Shown here in pieces: positions 36,201 through 43,131 of a DNA stretch of 64,000 nucleotides (within the stretch, counting starts at the first letter, position 1; every line of letters starts with the position of its first letter). The translations under genes and the position numbers were made by a program. The stretch covers positions 434,001 through 498,000 of the forward strand of contig JAHBXC010000001.1 in assembly GCA_019636675.1 (NCBI GenBank). Direction: 5' to 3'. The DNA is from Phycisphaeraceae bacterium (GTDB lineage: Bacteria > Planctomycetota > Phycisphaerae > Phycisphaerales > UBA1924). The notes beneath the pieces are model-generated. The model was not told the origin of the DNA. It did no database searches and was given only the letters and a program-made list of their open reading frames with translations.

Positions 36201-36402
36201 CTCGCACCGACAAGTTGCGGCGCTCAGCGGCAGCCTTCGGGAGCAGGTCGCGAAGTTCATCAGGAACTGCCCGGAACTCGAAGACCCCGGCAAGTGGCTC
36301 AAGACGGGACGCCGCCTCATTCGTGACTGGCTGGAGTCCAATCCTGACATGCAGGCTCTCAACAAGGACGCAGCCAAAGTACTCAAGACCACGGCACCGT
36401 GA
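33184..36402 (+). CDS. Type IIG-like methyltransferase with N-terminal nuclease-like region (cargo MTase 3)
   Basis: 1072 residues. SAM motif FVDMCCGSGAI near residue 383 and catalytic SNPPWLAL near 597, with a C-terminal target-recognition-like half. The N-terminal 150 residues resemble the PD-(D/E)XK domain of type IIG or I enzymes: D73 followed by E82-Y-E84 and a helix YDHGKAQVQEYAANL. The usual catalytic Lys is Glu here, so the nuclease may be inactive or altered. Length and layout match restriction-modification fusion enzymes. It shares an operon with the two previous methyltransferases and a PLD gene one base further on. Confidence 0.84.
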   Translation: MTTPIDELIRRCQTHRDAGAKEKKLREEFVSHLRRVFPDTFDQAWIDHYIEGAETTQRGKKKGGARAAIRFVDTLVRATVMEYEPDIRDRATYDHGKAQVQEYAANLIAAGTPVEQARGVLTDFVKWEVYGVSLRRSVAPKDTLPEHIELTVIEEFDTTRSSPHLGDQFKAFLKAHLAREQSRIISAENLVLDIGLKSRLFGEYASSLQALVVAARKSDDCVNLATALWARFIDHLETGGTSFRANHYAAELFFTIVVRLLSANILTGTALRSDADETGSILTGGFFAERFRLSNFVERDYFGWIADNAHLPSFIPLAQRIQLDLTAYDFTRLPDTEVFGPLIGQLGEETQRHLLGQANTPHWLAERLADRAINQLPRGVLPNFVDMCCGSGAIIAECLKAVLRRNRTLPIERLAECVTGFDVDPLAVSFAKTTWVLTLRVQITAAIHAVTIPIYHADSLFVASPTARGLPASGGSHIDVDLDGTIVRLPSVLIQPEFRQVFDDIVDWAYDTALDAGAKGGAAGLSEALAGTRLDAALAAHAVSLEPAIADAARVGLFHLAQRMTALAIARRNGLWAFILKNTYRPSLLAGQFNGIISNPPWLALSKIANNPYKERITDRTDSYGLRPTGSSFLHLEIATTFLTYAVDRYLAPQGQIAILLPGTLVNGDHHQPFRNAAYQTAARSVLFQIDELWNVKRETFKAPCVAVIGHKTGAAGVVDSDHVTGFISEPAHHTPVDFSVHTLGSRRTAWSISEAGTDSKAGAAGHLTPNQGADLMPRTAVCVTIVDRTGTEWKVETPTTTGAMAHVVADSKKMKSARFNGFVAPPFIHGMLQSKSLVPFAFDPRLPSIAIPVTRAKDRSLTFVSDEEIRAMGHRQTAIRFAKIGKAYEDDGIDKAFRTYLDERGKLLKQTFPATGYLVLTGPGGSNTAGAVYELTPSRSAVLVDQTLYWYWLDSQEAADYYVGLFNSGPLAERINVFIPEGVFGRRHLHTVPWQVAPVFDPANASHRQVAALSGSLREQVAKFIRNCPELEDPGKWLKTGRRLIRDWLESNPDMQALNKDAAKVLKTTAP

Positions 36403-36403
36403 G

Positions 36404-37477
36404 ATGGAGCTGATCCTCCAGGACGAAACCTCTCCTGGCGTCGTGCTTGACGCCTTGATATCGCTTGCCGACCAGAGGATCGATCAGCTTCGCATTGCCG
36501 TTGCCTACACGACTCTGGGAGGCTCTGAGTTATTGATGCCGCAATGGCGTCAGCGAGTCGGAGACGTGGCGTGGCAGGCTCTGCCCAAGGTGCTGATTAC
36601 ATCGGTGGACTTTGGACTGACGGATCCGGCAGCGTTGGCTCTATGGGCGCAACAGCCAAATACGCGCGTTCGACTCGCGAACGCTCATCTCTTGGCGGGC
36701 GGTCATCTCCGACCCGCCGAGGCGTTCCACCCGAAGCTCTACTTGTTGGATCACGCGGGTAGTCAATCGTGCGTCATGGGGTCGGCCAACCTCAGCCGGC
36801 GCGCATTGACGATCAACACGGAGAGTGTGGCCCGCGCGCGTGGCGTGCCTGAGTTGATGCGTCAGGCGGACTGGGATCACCTTGAGGCAGCCACGACGCC
36901 GCTCGACGATCAGTTGCTAGGGCAATACGAGGCACTTCGCCCGCAGCCGCCCGCGTTTCAGGCTGATGAACCACCTGCGCCTGTGGCGCTAGCGCCGGCG
37001 GCGATTCCAGCCTTTCCGGACGAAGTCGATGCGGGGCGCCTTGATCCTGCGGCATTTGACCGGTTCTGGCTCGAAGCCGGATCAATGACCACAGGCGGCT
37101 CGCGGAACATCCTTGAAGTCCCGCGGCACGCGAACCGCTTCTTTGGCTTCAACTTCAACAACTACGCCGACCAGCACATCGTGATCGGACACCCAGTTCT
37201 GACGCTTGGGCCGCGTCGTTGGAACGATCGGCAACTCGCCTGGCACGGCGCGCCGCAAATGAACAAGATGGAAAGGCTCACGCTTCCGACGGCCGCTCAA
37301 GGCGGTCCGTTGTATCCCAATACGGCGGTGCTATTCCGCCGCCACGGCCAAGAGTTTGAGCTTGAAGTCGCTGACTGGGATAGCGCAATCGCTGTCGCAT
37401 GGCGCAATGCGTCCGTCGGTCACGGCCACATCTTTCGGCTTGGTGGACGAGGCCCGCGAGTCTGCGGATTGCTCTGA
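36404..37477 (+). CDS. Phospholipase D-family nuclease-like protein
   Basis: 357 residues. One HKD motif: FHPKLYLLD near residue 107 followed by GSANLSRRAL near 126 (HxKx4D plus GSxN). A single motif implies a dimer or a partner. The N-terminal segment (LDALISLADQRIDQLRIAVAYT) is the standard start of DNA-acting PLD proteins in defence systems. The C-terminal 190 residues have no known domain. It starts 1 base after the preceding stop, so it belongs to the methyltransferase operon and is the best candidate for the DNA-cutting component. Confidence 0.83.
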   Translation: MELILQDETSPGVVLDALISLADQRIDQLRIAVAYTTLGGSELLMPQWRQRVGDVAWQALPKVLITSVDFGLTDPAALALWAQQPNTRVRLANAHLLAGGHLRPAEAFHPKLYLLDHAGSQSCVMGSANLSRRALTINTESVARARGVPELMRQADWDHLEAATTPLDDQLLGQYEALRPQPPAFQADEPPAPVALAPAAIPAFPDEVDAGRLDPAAFDRFWLEAGSMTTGGSRNILEVPRHANRFFGFNFNNYADQHIVIGHPVLTLGPRRWNDRQLAWHGAPQMNKMERLTLPTAAQGGPLYPNTAVLFRRHGQEFELEVADWDSAIAVAWRNASVGHGHIFRLGGRGPRVCGLL

Positions 37478-37522
37478 TTGCCGTCGAGTGCACGACTGGT
37501 TTTCTGGCCGCGGGCCCGTGGC

Positions 37523-37552
37523 TTGACTCGGCTGAGGTATGGGGGGTATTCT
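37523..37552 (+). promoter_or_regulatory. Candidate promoter for the ParB-like gene
   Basis: TTGACT (37523-37528), an 18-base spacer and TATTCT (37547-37552). The implied transcript has a leader of about 275 bases before the ATG at 37834. Confidence 0.5.
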
Positions 37553-37730
37553 CCCGCTACCGCGACACGATCGAACAGTGTCGCTCACCCGTCGGAACAC
37601 TCCGTCGGGGCGGTTACGCGGGAATTCTGGCTTGTCGCCGGAGTCCCGTACGCCTTGGAGCGTCGCCAGAGATCGATGCCGCCTTCGGCCACGCCGGGCA
37701 AAAGCCCGGTACGTTGAAGGAGGAAACGCA

Positions 37731-37799
37731 ATGGCATGCACATGTCCTTGCCCCTCGGAGTCCGCAAACCTGCGACCGAGGGATCGTCACGCACGGTGA
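37731..37799 (+). CDS. Very short Cys-rich reading frame in the leader
   Basis: 22 residues starting MACTCPCPSESAN, with a near-ideal AAGGAGG site 7-8 bases before its ATG and a stable hairpin just upstream. It ends 34 bases before the ParB-like start. It could be a leader peptide sensing translation of Cys or Pro codons, or a metal-binding micropeptide. The strong ribosome-binding site is the only firm evidence. Confidence 0.35.
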   Translation: MACTCPCPSESANLRPRDRHAR

Positions 37800-37833
37800 A
37801 GACCGTCGGGCGCACAGCAAGAAGGACCTGTTC

Positions 37834-39900
37834 ATGTCAAGCACCATTCCTGATCATGTCGTTCCCCGTCCCGTCGAGCCCCTGCCCGAGTTGGCGCACG
37901 CCAAGTCAAGGCAAACGCTTGCCGAGAAGCTCATCGCCGCTTTTGGTCTCGCGGAGTCCGCGGCCAACGCCATCTCCAACGCGGTAGTCGATCCCGCCGC
38001 GGTCCGCAAGGAAATCGGCGAACCCACCGATCCGCAGACCGAGGAGATCCTCGTTCCGGGCGGCTCTCTGCTCGGCATCCGCACCACAGTGTGGGCGCGC
38101 CGGATCATGCCTGATCCGCGCAACCCCCGCATCGGACCCTCGCGTCGGCACCCGTTCGCTGTCGAGCCAGGAAAGGGCTCCGAGGCTTCGCGGTTCCGGC
38201 CCGTTCCTGAGCCCCGGTCACCCCAAGGCCGCGAGGACAAGGCCGAACTCGAAGTGGAAATCGAGTCTCGTGACCACCTTGTGTGGGCGAGCAACCAGGC
38301 CGCCGGGTTCATTCTCGCGGAAAACGACTGGCGTGAGTCGATCAAGTCGCAGGGCGTGATGGAGGCGGTGTGGCTTGTCGCCACGACCTATATTCACGCC
38401 GACGGCTCCGAACCGGCGACGACCCTCGTCACGGCCGAAGGCTCCTCGCGTGCAACTGCCGAGCATGACGTACTCGGCGTTGTCTCGGCCGACGTGCCGT
38501 ACGACTCGTCGGACACCAAGTTCCGCGCCGATATCCGCAAGCTCAACGATGTGCTCGAATCGGGCGCCACGGACGAGCAGCTGGCGGCACTCCGCTGCCA
38601 GCGGATGCCAGCGTTGATCATCGTCGGTTTCCGGAAGCACAAGCACTCTACAACCACCTTCCCGACCGCAATCAAGTCGCTCGTCGCACTCCGCCACGTC
38701 GATCCTCCCAAGCCGTGGGGCGAGGGCCCGGAGAACGAGTCCCTTGCTGACGAGGTGCTCGACGAACTCCAGCGCCGCGGCTTGGTCTCCTCCAACGAGC
38801 GGGCCTATTTGGCGGGTGCATGCACCCGTGAAGAGGCCCGCGCCGCACGCCTGCCGGATGACCCGGCCTCGCGGGCGGCACGGATCGTGCGGCTGTTCAC
38901 CACTTCAGACCCGCGTGTTCAGGGTGCGATTCGGGTAGCGGTGACCAGCCAGTCCACCCGCAAGCGCATCACCCCCAAGCTCATGAACGCGCTCGCCACG
39001 GCGCTCATCCTCCGCGCGCTCAACGAGGAGGATGCCTCAAAGGCGGACCAGGTCCGTCGCTACATGCGGCACGCCTTCGGCAAGTCCGCACACCATCAGA
39101 CGTGGGAGAACACTGGTCGCAGCAATGACGAGCTTGCCGCGGCCGCGATCCAGGAGGTTGAGGACTCCATCGCGCGGGGTGAGGATGGTGATACGGGTCC
39201 GGCTTCTCTGGAGCTCGCTGTGCGGGCTGCTTACCCGCTTCTTGTTCAGGGTAAACTGAATGCCGACCGCGGCACGGCCAACAACGACCAGCCCGATCGC
39301 CGGACGCCGGGCGAGATCCTCGACCGCATGCGGCAGACCGTGCAGGGCGTCCGCCAGCTTGCTCAGGCCCTGAACGACTTCCGGGTCGGAGTCCCGATCC
39401 GCGCCGTGGACGAGCGCGGTCAGGTGAAGCCCAACTCGGACGGTACGGGTGAGCAGTACGTCAACGACATCTACCTGCGCGATGAGTTTCCGTCGCGCGG
39501 GAAGGTCCGTGCCCGCCGCAGCGCTTCAACGCCGGGTGAAGCGCTCCAGGCCGCGCTCAGCGTCCTGGGCGAGGCGTTCGACCAGCTGGAGGTCTCGCAC
39601 CGCGCCGTAGGTCAGGTGTTCGGCGATGATGGCCGGTTCCTTGTGGATACCGAAGGCGTGGACTACCACGTCTGCGGCAAGTGGAAGAAGGTCATCGAGC
39701 AGCTAAACGAGGACCTCGTGGTCTGGAGTCGCCAGTTCCGCAAGCGGTATGGCACGTCCGCACCGGCAACCAAGGTTGACGACCTTGACTCTGAGCCGGG
39801 AGACCCGGAAGAGCTGGGCGCTGAGGCCGATGCCGCCTACGACGGGTCATACAGCGGATGGGAGCCCAAGCCCTCCGCCGATCAGAATGCTCAGCACTAA
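37834..39900 (+). CDS. Large ParB-like protein of the cargo region
   Basis: 688 residues from the ATG at 37834 (AAGGAC upstream); the open frame further upstream is not supported. The N-terminal third has ParB-like traits: MPDPRNPRIGPSRRHPF, WRESIKSQGVMEAVWLVATT and VTAEGSSRATAEHDVLG, the last resembling the GERRxxA nucleotide-binding box. The rest is helical with no recognised enzyme motif and an acidic C-terminus. ParB-fold proteins occur in DNA-modification systems (DndB, DGQHR types). Its placement after methyltransferases and a PLD protein suggests regulation or DNA sensing there. Confidence 0.6.
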   Translation: MSSTIPDHVVPRPVEPLPELAHAKSRQTLAEKLIAAFGLAESAANAISNAVVDPAAVRKEIGEPTDPQTEEILVPGGSLLGIRTTVWARRIMPDPRNPRIGPSRRHPFAVEPGKGSEASRFRPVPEPRSPQGREDKAELEVEIESRDHLVWASNQAAGFILAENDWRESIKSQGVMEAVWLVATTYIHADGSEPATTLVTAEGSSRATAEHDVLGVVSADVPYDSSDTKFRADIRKLNDVLESGATDEQLAALRCQRMPALIIVGFRKHKHSTTTFPTAIKSLVALRHVDPPKPWGEGPENESLADEVLDELQRRGLVSSNERAYLAGACTREEARAARLPDDPASRAARIVRLFTTSDPRVQGAIRVAVTSQSTRKRITPKLMNALATALILRALNEEDASKADQVRRYMRHAFGKSAHHQTWENTGRSNDELAAAAIQEVEDSIARGEDGDTGPASLELAVRAAYPLLVQGKLNADRGTANNDQPDRRTPGEILDRMRQTVQGVRQLAQALNDFRVGVPIRAVDERGQVKPNSDGTGEQYVNDIYLRDEFPSRGKVRARRSASTPGEALQAALSVLGEAFDQLEVSHRAVGQVFGDDGRFLVDTEGVDYHVCGKWKKVIEQLNEDLVVWSRQFRKRYGTSAPATKVDDLDSEPGDPEELGAEADAAYDGSYSGWEPKPSADQNAQH

Positions 39901-39909
39901 TCCCATCAC

Positions 39910-39943
39910 AACCTCGGGCCTAACGGTCCGGGGTTGTATTTTC
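39910..39943 (+). terminator. Probable terminator after the ParB-like gene
   Basis: AACCTCGG (39910-39917) pairs with CCGGGGTT (39928-39935), with one T-G pair, followed by a modest T-rich tail. It separates the ParB-like gene from the ATPase gene. Confidence 0.5.
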
Positions 39944-39978
39944 GCGTGTGCACTTGCATACTCGCACGAGGTGGCGCC

Positions 39979-42282
39979 GTGATCAATCGTTTGCAGCTCA
40001 TCAGGAATATTGGACAGTTCGACTCCGTGAATGGCGCCGCGAACATCGCCCTGTCACGATTGACACTGGTATATGCGGAGAATGGAAAGGGAAAGACCAC
40101 GCTTGCGGCGATCCTTCGCTCGCTGGGGACCAATGACCCCATACCCATCACCGAGCGAGCCCGGTTTGGCGCACAGCATCCCCCTCATGTAGTTCTTGAA
40201 TGCGCGGGGGGCCCGCCAGCCGCCATGTTCCAGAATGGCGTGTGGAACCGGTCCCTCGGCACGGTCGTCGTCTTTGATGACCAGTTTGTCGACCAGAATG
40301 TTTACTCGGGCCTTGTCGTCGGCACCGAGCATCGCCAGCGCCTCCACGAGTTCATCCTAGGCGCGCAGGGCATCGCGCTGAATCAGAGGCTTCAGGACCT
40401 TGTCGCGCAGATCGAGGTGCACAATGGCCAACTACGCGCCAAGGGAACCGCCATCCCAGCCGTAGAGCGCGGCCCCTACTCCGTGGACGAGTTCTGCAAC
40501 CTCCCCAATCGCGCCGACATCGATGCGGCGATCCAAGCGGCCGAGCGGAGCCTTGCAGCAGCTCGCGAGCAGGACGCGGTTCGTAACACCGCCGAGTTCG
40601 CCGCCATTTCTCTTCCCGCTTTCGACACCGCTGCAATCGAGGCGATTCTTCAGCTCGACTTGCCAGCGCTTGACGCGGACGCAGCTGCCCGCGTTCAGGG
40701 GCACCTAGGCAGGATCGGAGCGGGCGGCGAAGCATGGATCGGCGAAGGAATGTCACGCATCCCGCAAGCACCGGCGGAAGGCGGTGACGCGATGTGTCCG
40801 TTCTGTGCGCAGGACCTTTCCGCATCGGACTTGATCACGCACTACCGCGTCTATTTCAGCACGTCGTATGAACAGTTGAAGCGCTCTATCGCGGATGCGC
40901 TCGCGACAAACACTCGGGTGCATGGAGGCGATATCCCGCCAGCGTTCGAGCGGTCCATCCGGGTCACGGTCGAGCGAGGGCAGTTTTGGTCCCGATTCTG
41001 CGATGTGCCGGAGTTCGGTATCGATACAGCCGCGATCGCGCGAGACTGGCGCGACGCCCGTGACGCCGTATCGGCTGCGCTGACCGCGAAACAGGCAGCA
41101 CCTTTGGAACGGGCGACCCTCTCCGAAGAAGCCCGGGCCGCGGTCGCCGCGTACGACCGGCACCGGGCGGCGATGACTGCACTGAGCGACCAATTACAGC
41201 TGGCAAACGCCGCGATTAGGATCGTGAAGGAGGGAGCAGCCGCGGGCAACGCGGCCGCTTTGTCCAACGACGTGGCGCGATTGAAGGCAGTCAAGTCCAG
41301 ACACGTTGCCCCGACCAGTGCGCTGTGTCAGGCATACTTGGATGAGAAGGCGGCCAAGGCGGTAACAGAAACACAGCGTGAGCAAGCGCGAGCCGCACTG
41401 GATCAGTACCGAACGAACGTCTTTCCGGCTTGCCAGACCGCGATCAACGTTTACCTTCAGCGATTCAATGCCGGATTCCGTCTGGACAGCATGACTTCCG
41501 CCAACACGCGCGGAGGGTCAGTGTGTACCTACAGCGTGATCATCAACAACACGAGCGTACCGATCGGCGGGACACCGCCCCCGCCGGGCACGCCGTCGTT
41601 CCGAAGCACGCTCAGTGCAGGAGACCGCAACACGCTCGCCCTGGCCTTTTTCTTCGCTTCGCTGGATCAAGACCCTGCGCTCGCTTTGAGGATTGTGGTA
41701 ATTGATGATCCGATGACCAGCCTTGATGAGCACCGGTCGCTTACCACCGTTCAGGAAGTCCGCAATCTTGTTCAGAGGGTCCAACAGGTCATCGTGCTCT
41801 CGCACTCCAAGGCGTTCTTGTGCGCAATCTGGCAGAACGCCAATCGGCAGGTGTGCACACCCTTGATTGTCGTGGAGTCGCCGCCGGGTTCGACCATCTC
41901 CGCGTGGACGATTGGAGACGATTGCGTCACAGAATACGACCGCCAGCACAAGCGACTGCGCGACTATCGCCCCGGTAACGCTGCCACCTCTCGACTTGTC
42001 GCTCAGGACCTACGGCACGTGCTGGAAGGGTTCTTGCGTCGATGCTGCCCGGCTCACTTCCTGCCAGGTGAAGTGCTTGGCGACTTACGCCGCAAGATTC
42101 GAGACCTGCCCGCAGGAAGTCCCGCGATCCTCTCGGCATCGGCAGTCGCGGAATTGGATGCAATCTGCGAGTACGCCAACCGCTTTCACCACAACACGAA
42201 TCCCGCATGGGAAACAGAGGCCGTCAACGAGACGGAACTTCGTGGGTGGGTCGCGCGGGTGATTGCCTTTGTGAGCAAGTAG
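39979..42282 (+). CDS. RloC/PrrC-like ABC-type ATPase, possible anticodon nuclease
   Basis: 767 residues from a GTG with GAGG 7 bases upstream. AAA_13/SMC-like layout: Walker A ENGKGKTT (34-41), a long helical region with a zinc-hook-like CPFC (273-276), signature LSAGDRNTLAL (545-555), Walker B IVVIDDPMTSLD (572-583) and the switch His in VLSHS. The C-terminal part has R679-x3-E683 and H737/H738, the order of residues seen in the anticodon nucleases PrrC and RloC, where R-x3-E precedes His. If so, it would cut tRNA when phage disturbs DNA or restriction. Nuclease function is inferred; the ATPase is certain. Confidence 0.8.
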   Translation: MINRLQLIRNIGQFDSVNGAANIALSRLTLVYAENGKGKTTLAAILRSLGTNDPIPITERARFGAQHPPHVVLECAGGPPAAMFQNGVWNRSLGTVVVFDDQFVDQNVYSGLVVGTEHRQRLHEFILGAQGIALNQRLQDLVAQIEVHNGQLRAKGTAIPAVERGPYSVDEFCNLPNRADIDAAIQAAERSLAAAREQDAVRNTAEFAAISLPAFDTAAIEAILQLDLPALDADAAARVQGHLGRIGAGGEAWIGEGMSRIPQAPAEGGDAMCPFCAQDLSASDLITHYRVYFSTSYEQLKRSIADALATNTRVHGGDIPPAFERSIRVTVERGQFWSRFCDVPEFGIDTAAIARDWRDARDAVSAALTAKQAAPLERATLSEEARAAVAAYDRHRAAMTALSDQLQLANAAIRIVKEGAAAGNAAALSNDVARLKAVKSRHVAPTSALCQAYLDEKAAKAVTETQREQARAALDQYRTNVFPACQTAINVYLQRFNAGFRLDSMTSANTRGGSVCTYSVIINNTSVPIGGTPPPPGTPSFRSTLSAGDRNTLALAFFFASLDQDPALALRIVVIDDPMTSLDEHRSLTTVQEVRNLVQRVQQVIVLSHSKAFLCAIWQNANRQVCTPLIVVESPPGSTISAWTIGDDCVTEYDRQHKRLRDYRPGNAATSRLVAQDLRHVLEGFLRRCCPAHFLPGEVLGDLRRKIRDLPAGSPAILSASAVAELDAICEYANRFHHNTNPAWETEAVNETELRGWVARVIAFVSK

Positions 42283-42465
42283 CGGGATCGCCCGAGGCCT
42301 GACAGTTGGAGACAACCCTGTTGATGGAGCGGGAGACGCGCCCCCTCTCCCGCTCCAAACCACACCCTCTACCCCCAACGAACAGGCATCTGTGGCAATG
42401 CCGATAGACGGCGTCGGCCGTGACGCGAATCAGCGTCCGTGACCTGTCGGCCTTGCCCGCTCACC

Positions 42466-42489
42466 CGGTTTCACGGTTTCACGGTTTCA
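42466..42489. repeat. Three tandem CGGTTTCA units near attR
   Basis: CGGTTTCA is repeated three times without gaps, 72 bases before the right core repeat. On the other strand it would supply the stop codon of the recombinase frame in the circular form. Confidence 0.6.
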
Positions 42490-42560
42490 CGGCTAGCAAA
42501 AGCCGCGTTCCGGGCTCCCAGGCCCGTATCCCCTCCACAAAAAGTTCTATTGGTGTACTG

Positions 42561-42572
42561 TCACCCCGACTT
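42561..42572. repeat. attR core repeat
   Basis: TCACCCCGACTT, identical to 11208-11219. It is a tRNA-Pro 3'-end fragment without the rest of the tRNA, marking the right end of the element. A strong terminator follows. Confidence 0.85.
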
Positions 42573-42587
42573 CTTTTGTAATGCCAA

Positions 42588-42616
42588 CCCTCCGCCCCTC
42601 GGGCGGAGGGTTTTTT
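42588..42616 (+). terminator. Original tRNA-Pro terminator, now displaced
   Basis: CCCTCCGCCC (42588-42597) pairs perfectly with GGGCGGAGGG (42601-42610), followed by six T. It starts 16 bases after attR, the distance expected for the tRNA-Pro terminator before the element inserted. Confidence 0.85.
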
Positions 42617-42636
42617 CGTTTTGGGAACCCGATGAG

Positions 42637-43041
42637 ATGATCCTCGTCCCCATCGCGATCGTCGTCACGCTCTTCCTCGCCTTCGAGGTCGGCTACCAGA
42701 CGGGCAAGCGCCGGGCGCGACGGTTCCCGACAGAGCAGAAAGTTGAAACCGGCGCCGTCCAGGGCGCGATCCTCGGACACCTGCTCGGCTTCAGCTTCAC
42801 CGGCGCCGCCGGGCGTTTCATCGAACGCCAGGACCTCATCAGCCGCGAGGCCAACGCGATCGGCACCGCCCACCGGCGCGCCGACCTGCTCGACCAGCCC
42901 CACGCCAACGAGCTCAAACACGCCCTCGTCGCCGCCGCCCTGTGGACCACCATCGACCTCGACTGGTCCCGCGTCGGCCTCGTCCGAGTCTCCGACCAGG
43001 CCCTGATCGAACTGCACGGGGCGCTGACGGGGACGCGGTAG
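42637..43041 (+). CDS. DUF4239/bestrophin-like membrane protein, shortened
   Basis: 134 residues from the ATG at 42637. MILVPIAIVVTLFLAFEVGY forms one membrane segment, and GAILGHLLGFSFTGAAGRFI a second. ISREANAIGTAHRRADLL matches the conserved block of the DUF4239 (bestrophin-like) family. The family usually has about 250 residues; here the middle seems missing and the end (TIDLDWSRVGLVRVSDQALI) follows at once. It may be a deletion remnant. It lies just outside attR. Confidence 0.65.
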   Translation: MILVPIAIVVTLFLAFEVGYQTGKRRARRFPTEQKVETGAVQGAILGHLLGFSFTGAAGRFIERQDLISREANAIGTAHRRADLLDQPHANELKHALVAAALWTTIDLDWSRVGLVRVSDQALIELHGALTGTR

Positions 43042-43131
43042 CCTCCGGGCGATGCGTCCCCCGCCCTCACTTTGCGCCGACTCTCGCAGTGTGGTAGCAT
43101 CGCTCGTAGTCGGGCACCCTTTCCACTCACC

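Larger units (their letters stand above)
37478..37833. other. Leader region between PLD and ParB-like genes, with promoter and hairpin
   Basis: 356 bases without a large gene. It contains a promoter-like pair (see separate entry), a perfect hairpin CCGGGC-AAAA-GCCCGG (37694-37709) and a 22-codon frame at 37731. The long leader before the ParB-like gene suggests post-transcriptional control. Confidence 0.5.
11208..42572. mobile_element. Integrative mobilizable element with plasmid replicon (about 31.4 kb)
   Basis: Bounded by 12-bp direct repeats, with the left one inside tRNA-Pro. After the right copy comes a strong terminator that fits as the original tRNA terminator. It contains a serine recombinase next to the left end, VirD4-type coupling protein, MobF relaxase, ParA/RHH/RepA replicon with iterons, a second ParB, ArdC, and cargo with methyltransferases, PLD nuclease and an RloC-like ATPase. 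I see no VirB4-like ATPase or channel genes, so transfer probably relies on a helper. It combines plasmid and integrative-element traits. Confidence 0.88.

Noticed and set aside
37399..37833. N-terminal extension of the ParB-like protein into the PLD gene
   Set aside because: The extension overlaps the PLD gene in another frame and crosses a promoter and hairpin; the ATG at 37834 has its own ribosome site.
29001..39900. BREX or DISARM identity for the methyltransferase operon
   Set aside because: No PglZ, BrxC or BrxL genes and no DrmA/DrmB/SNF2 helicase genes are present; only the methyltransferase and PLD parts overlap with those systems.
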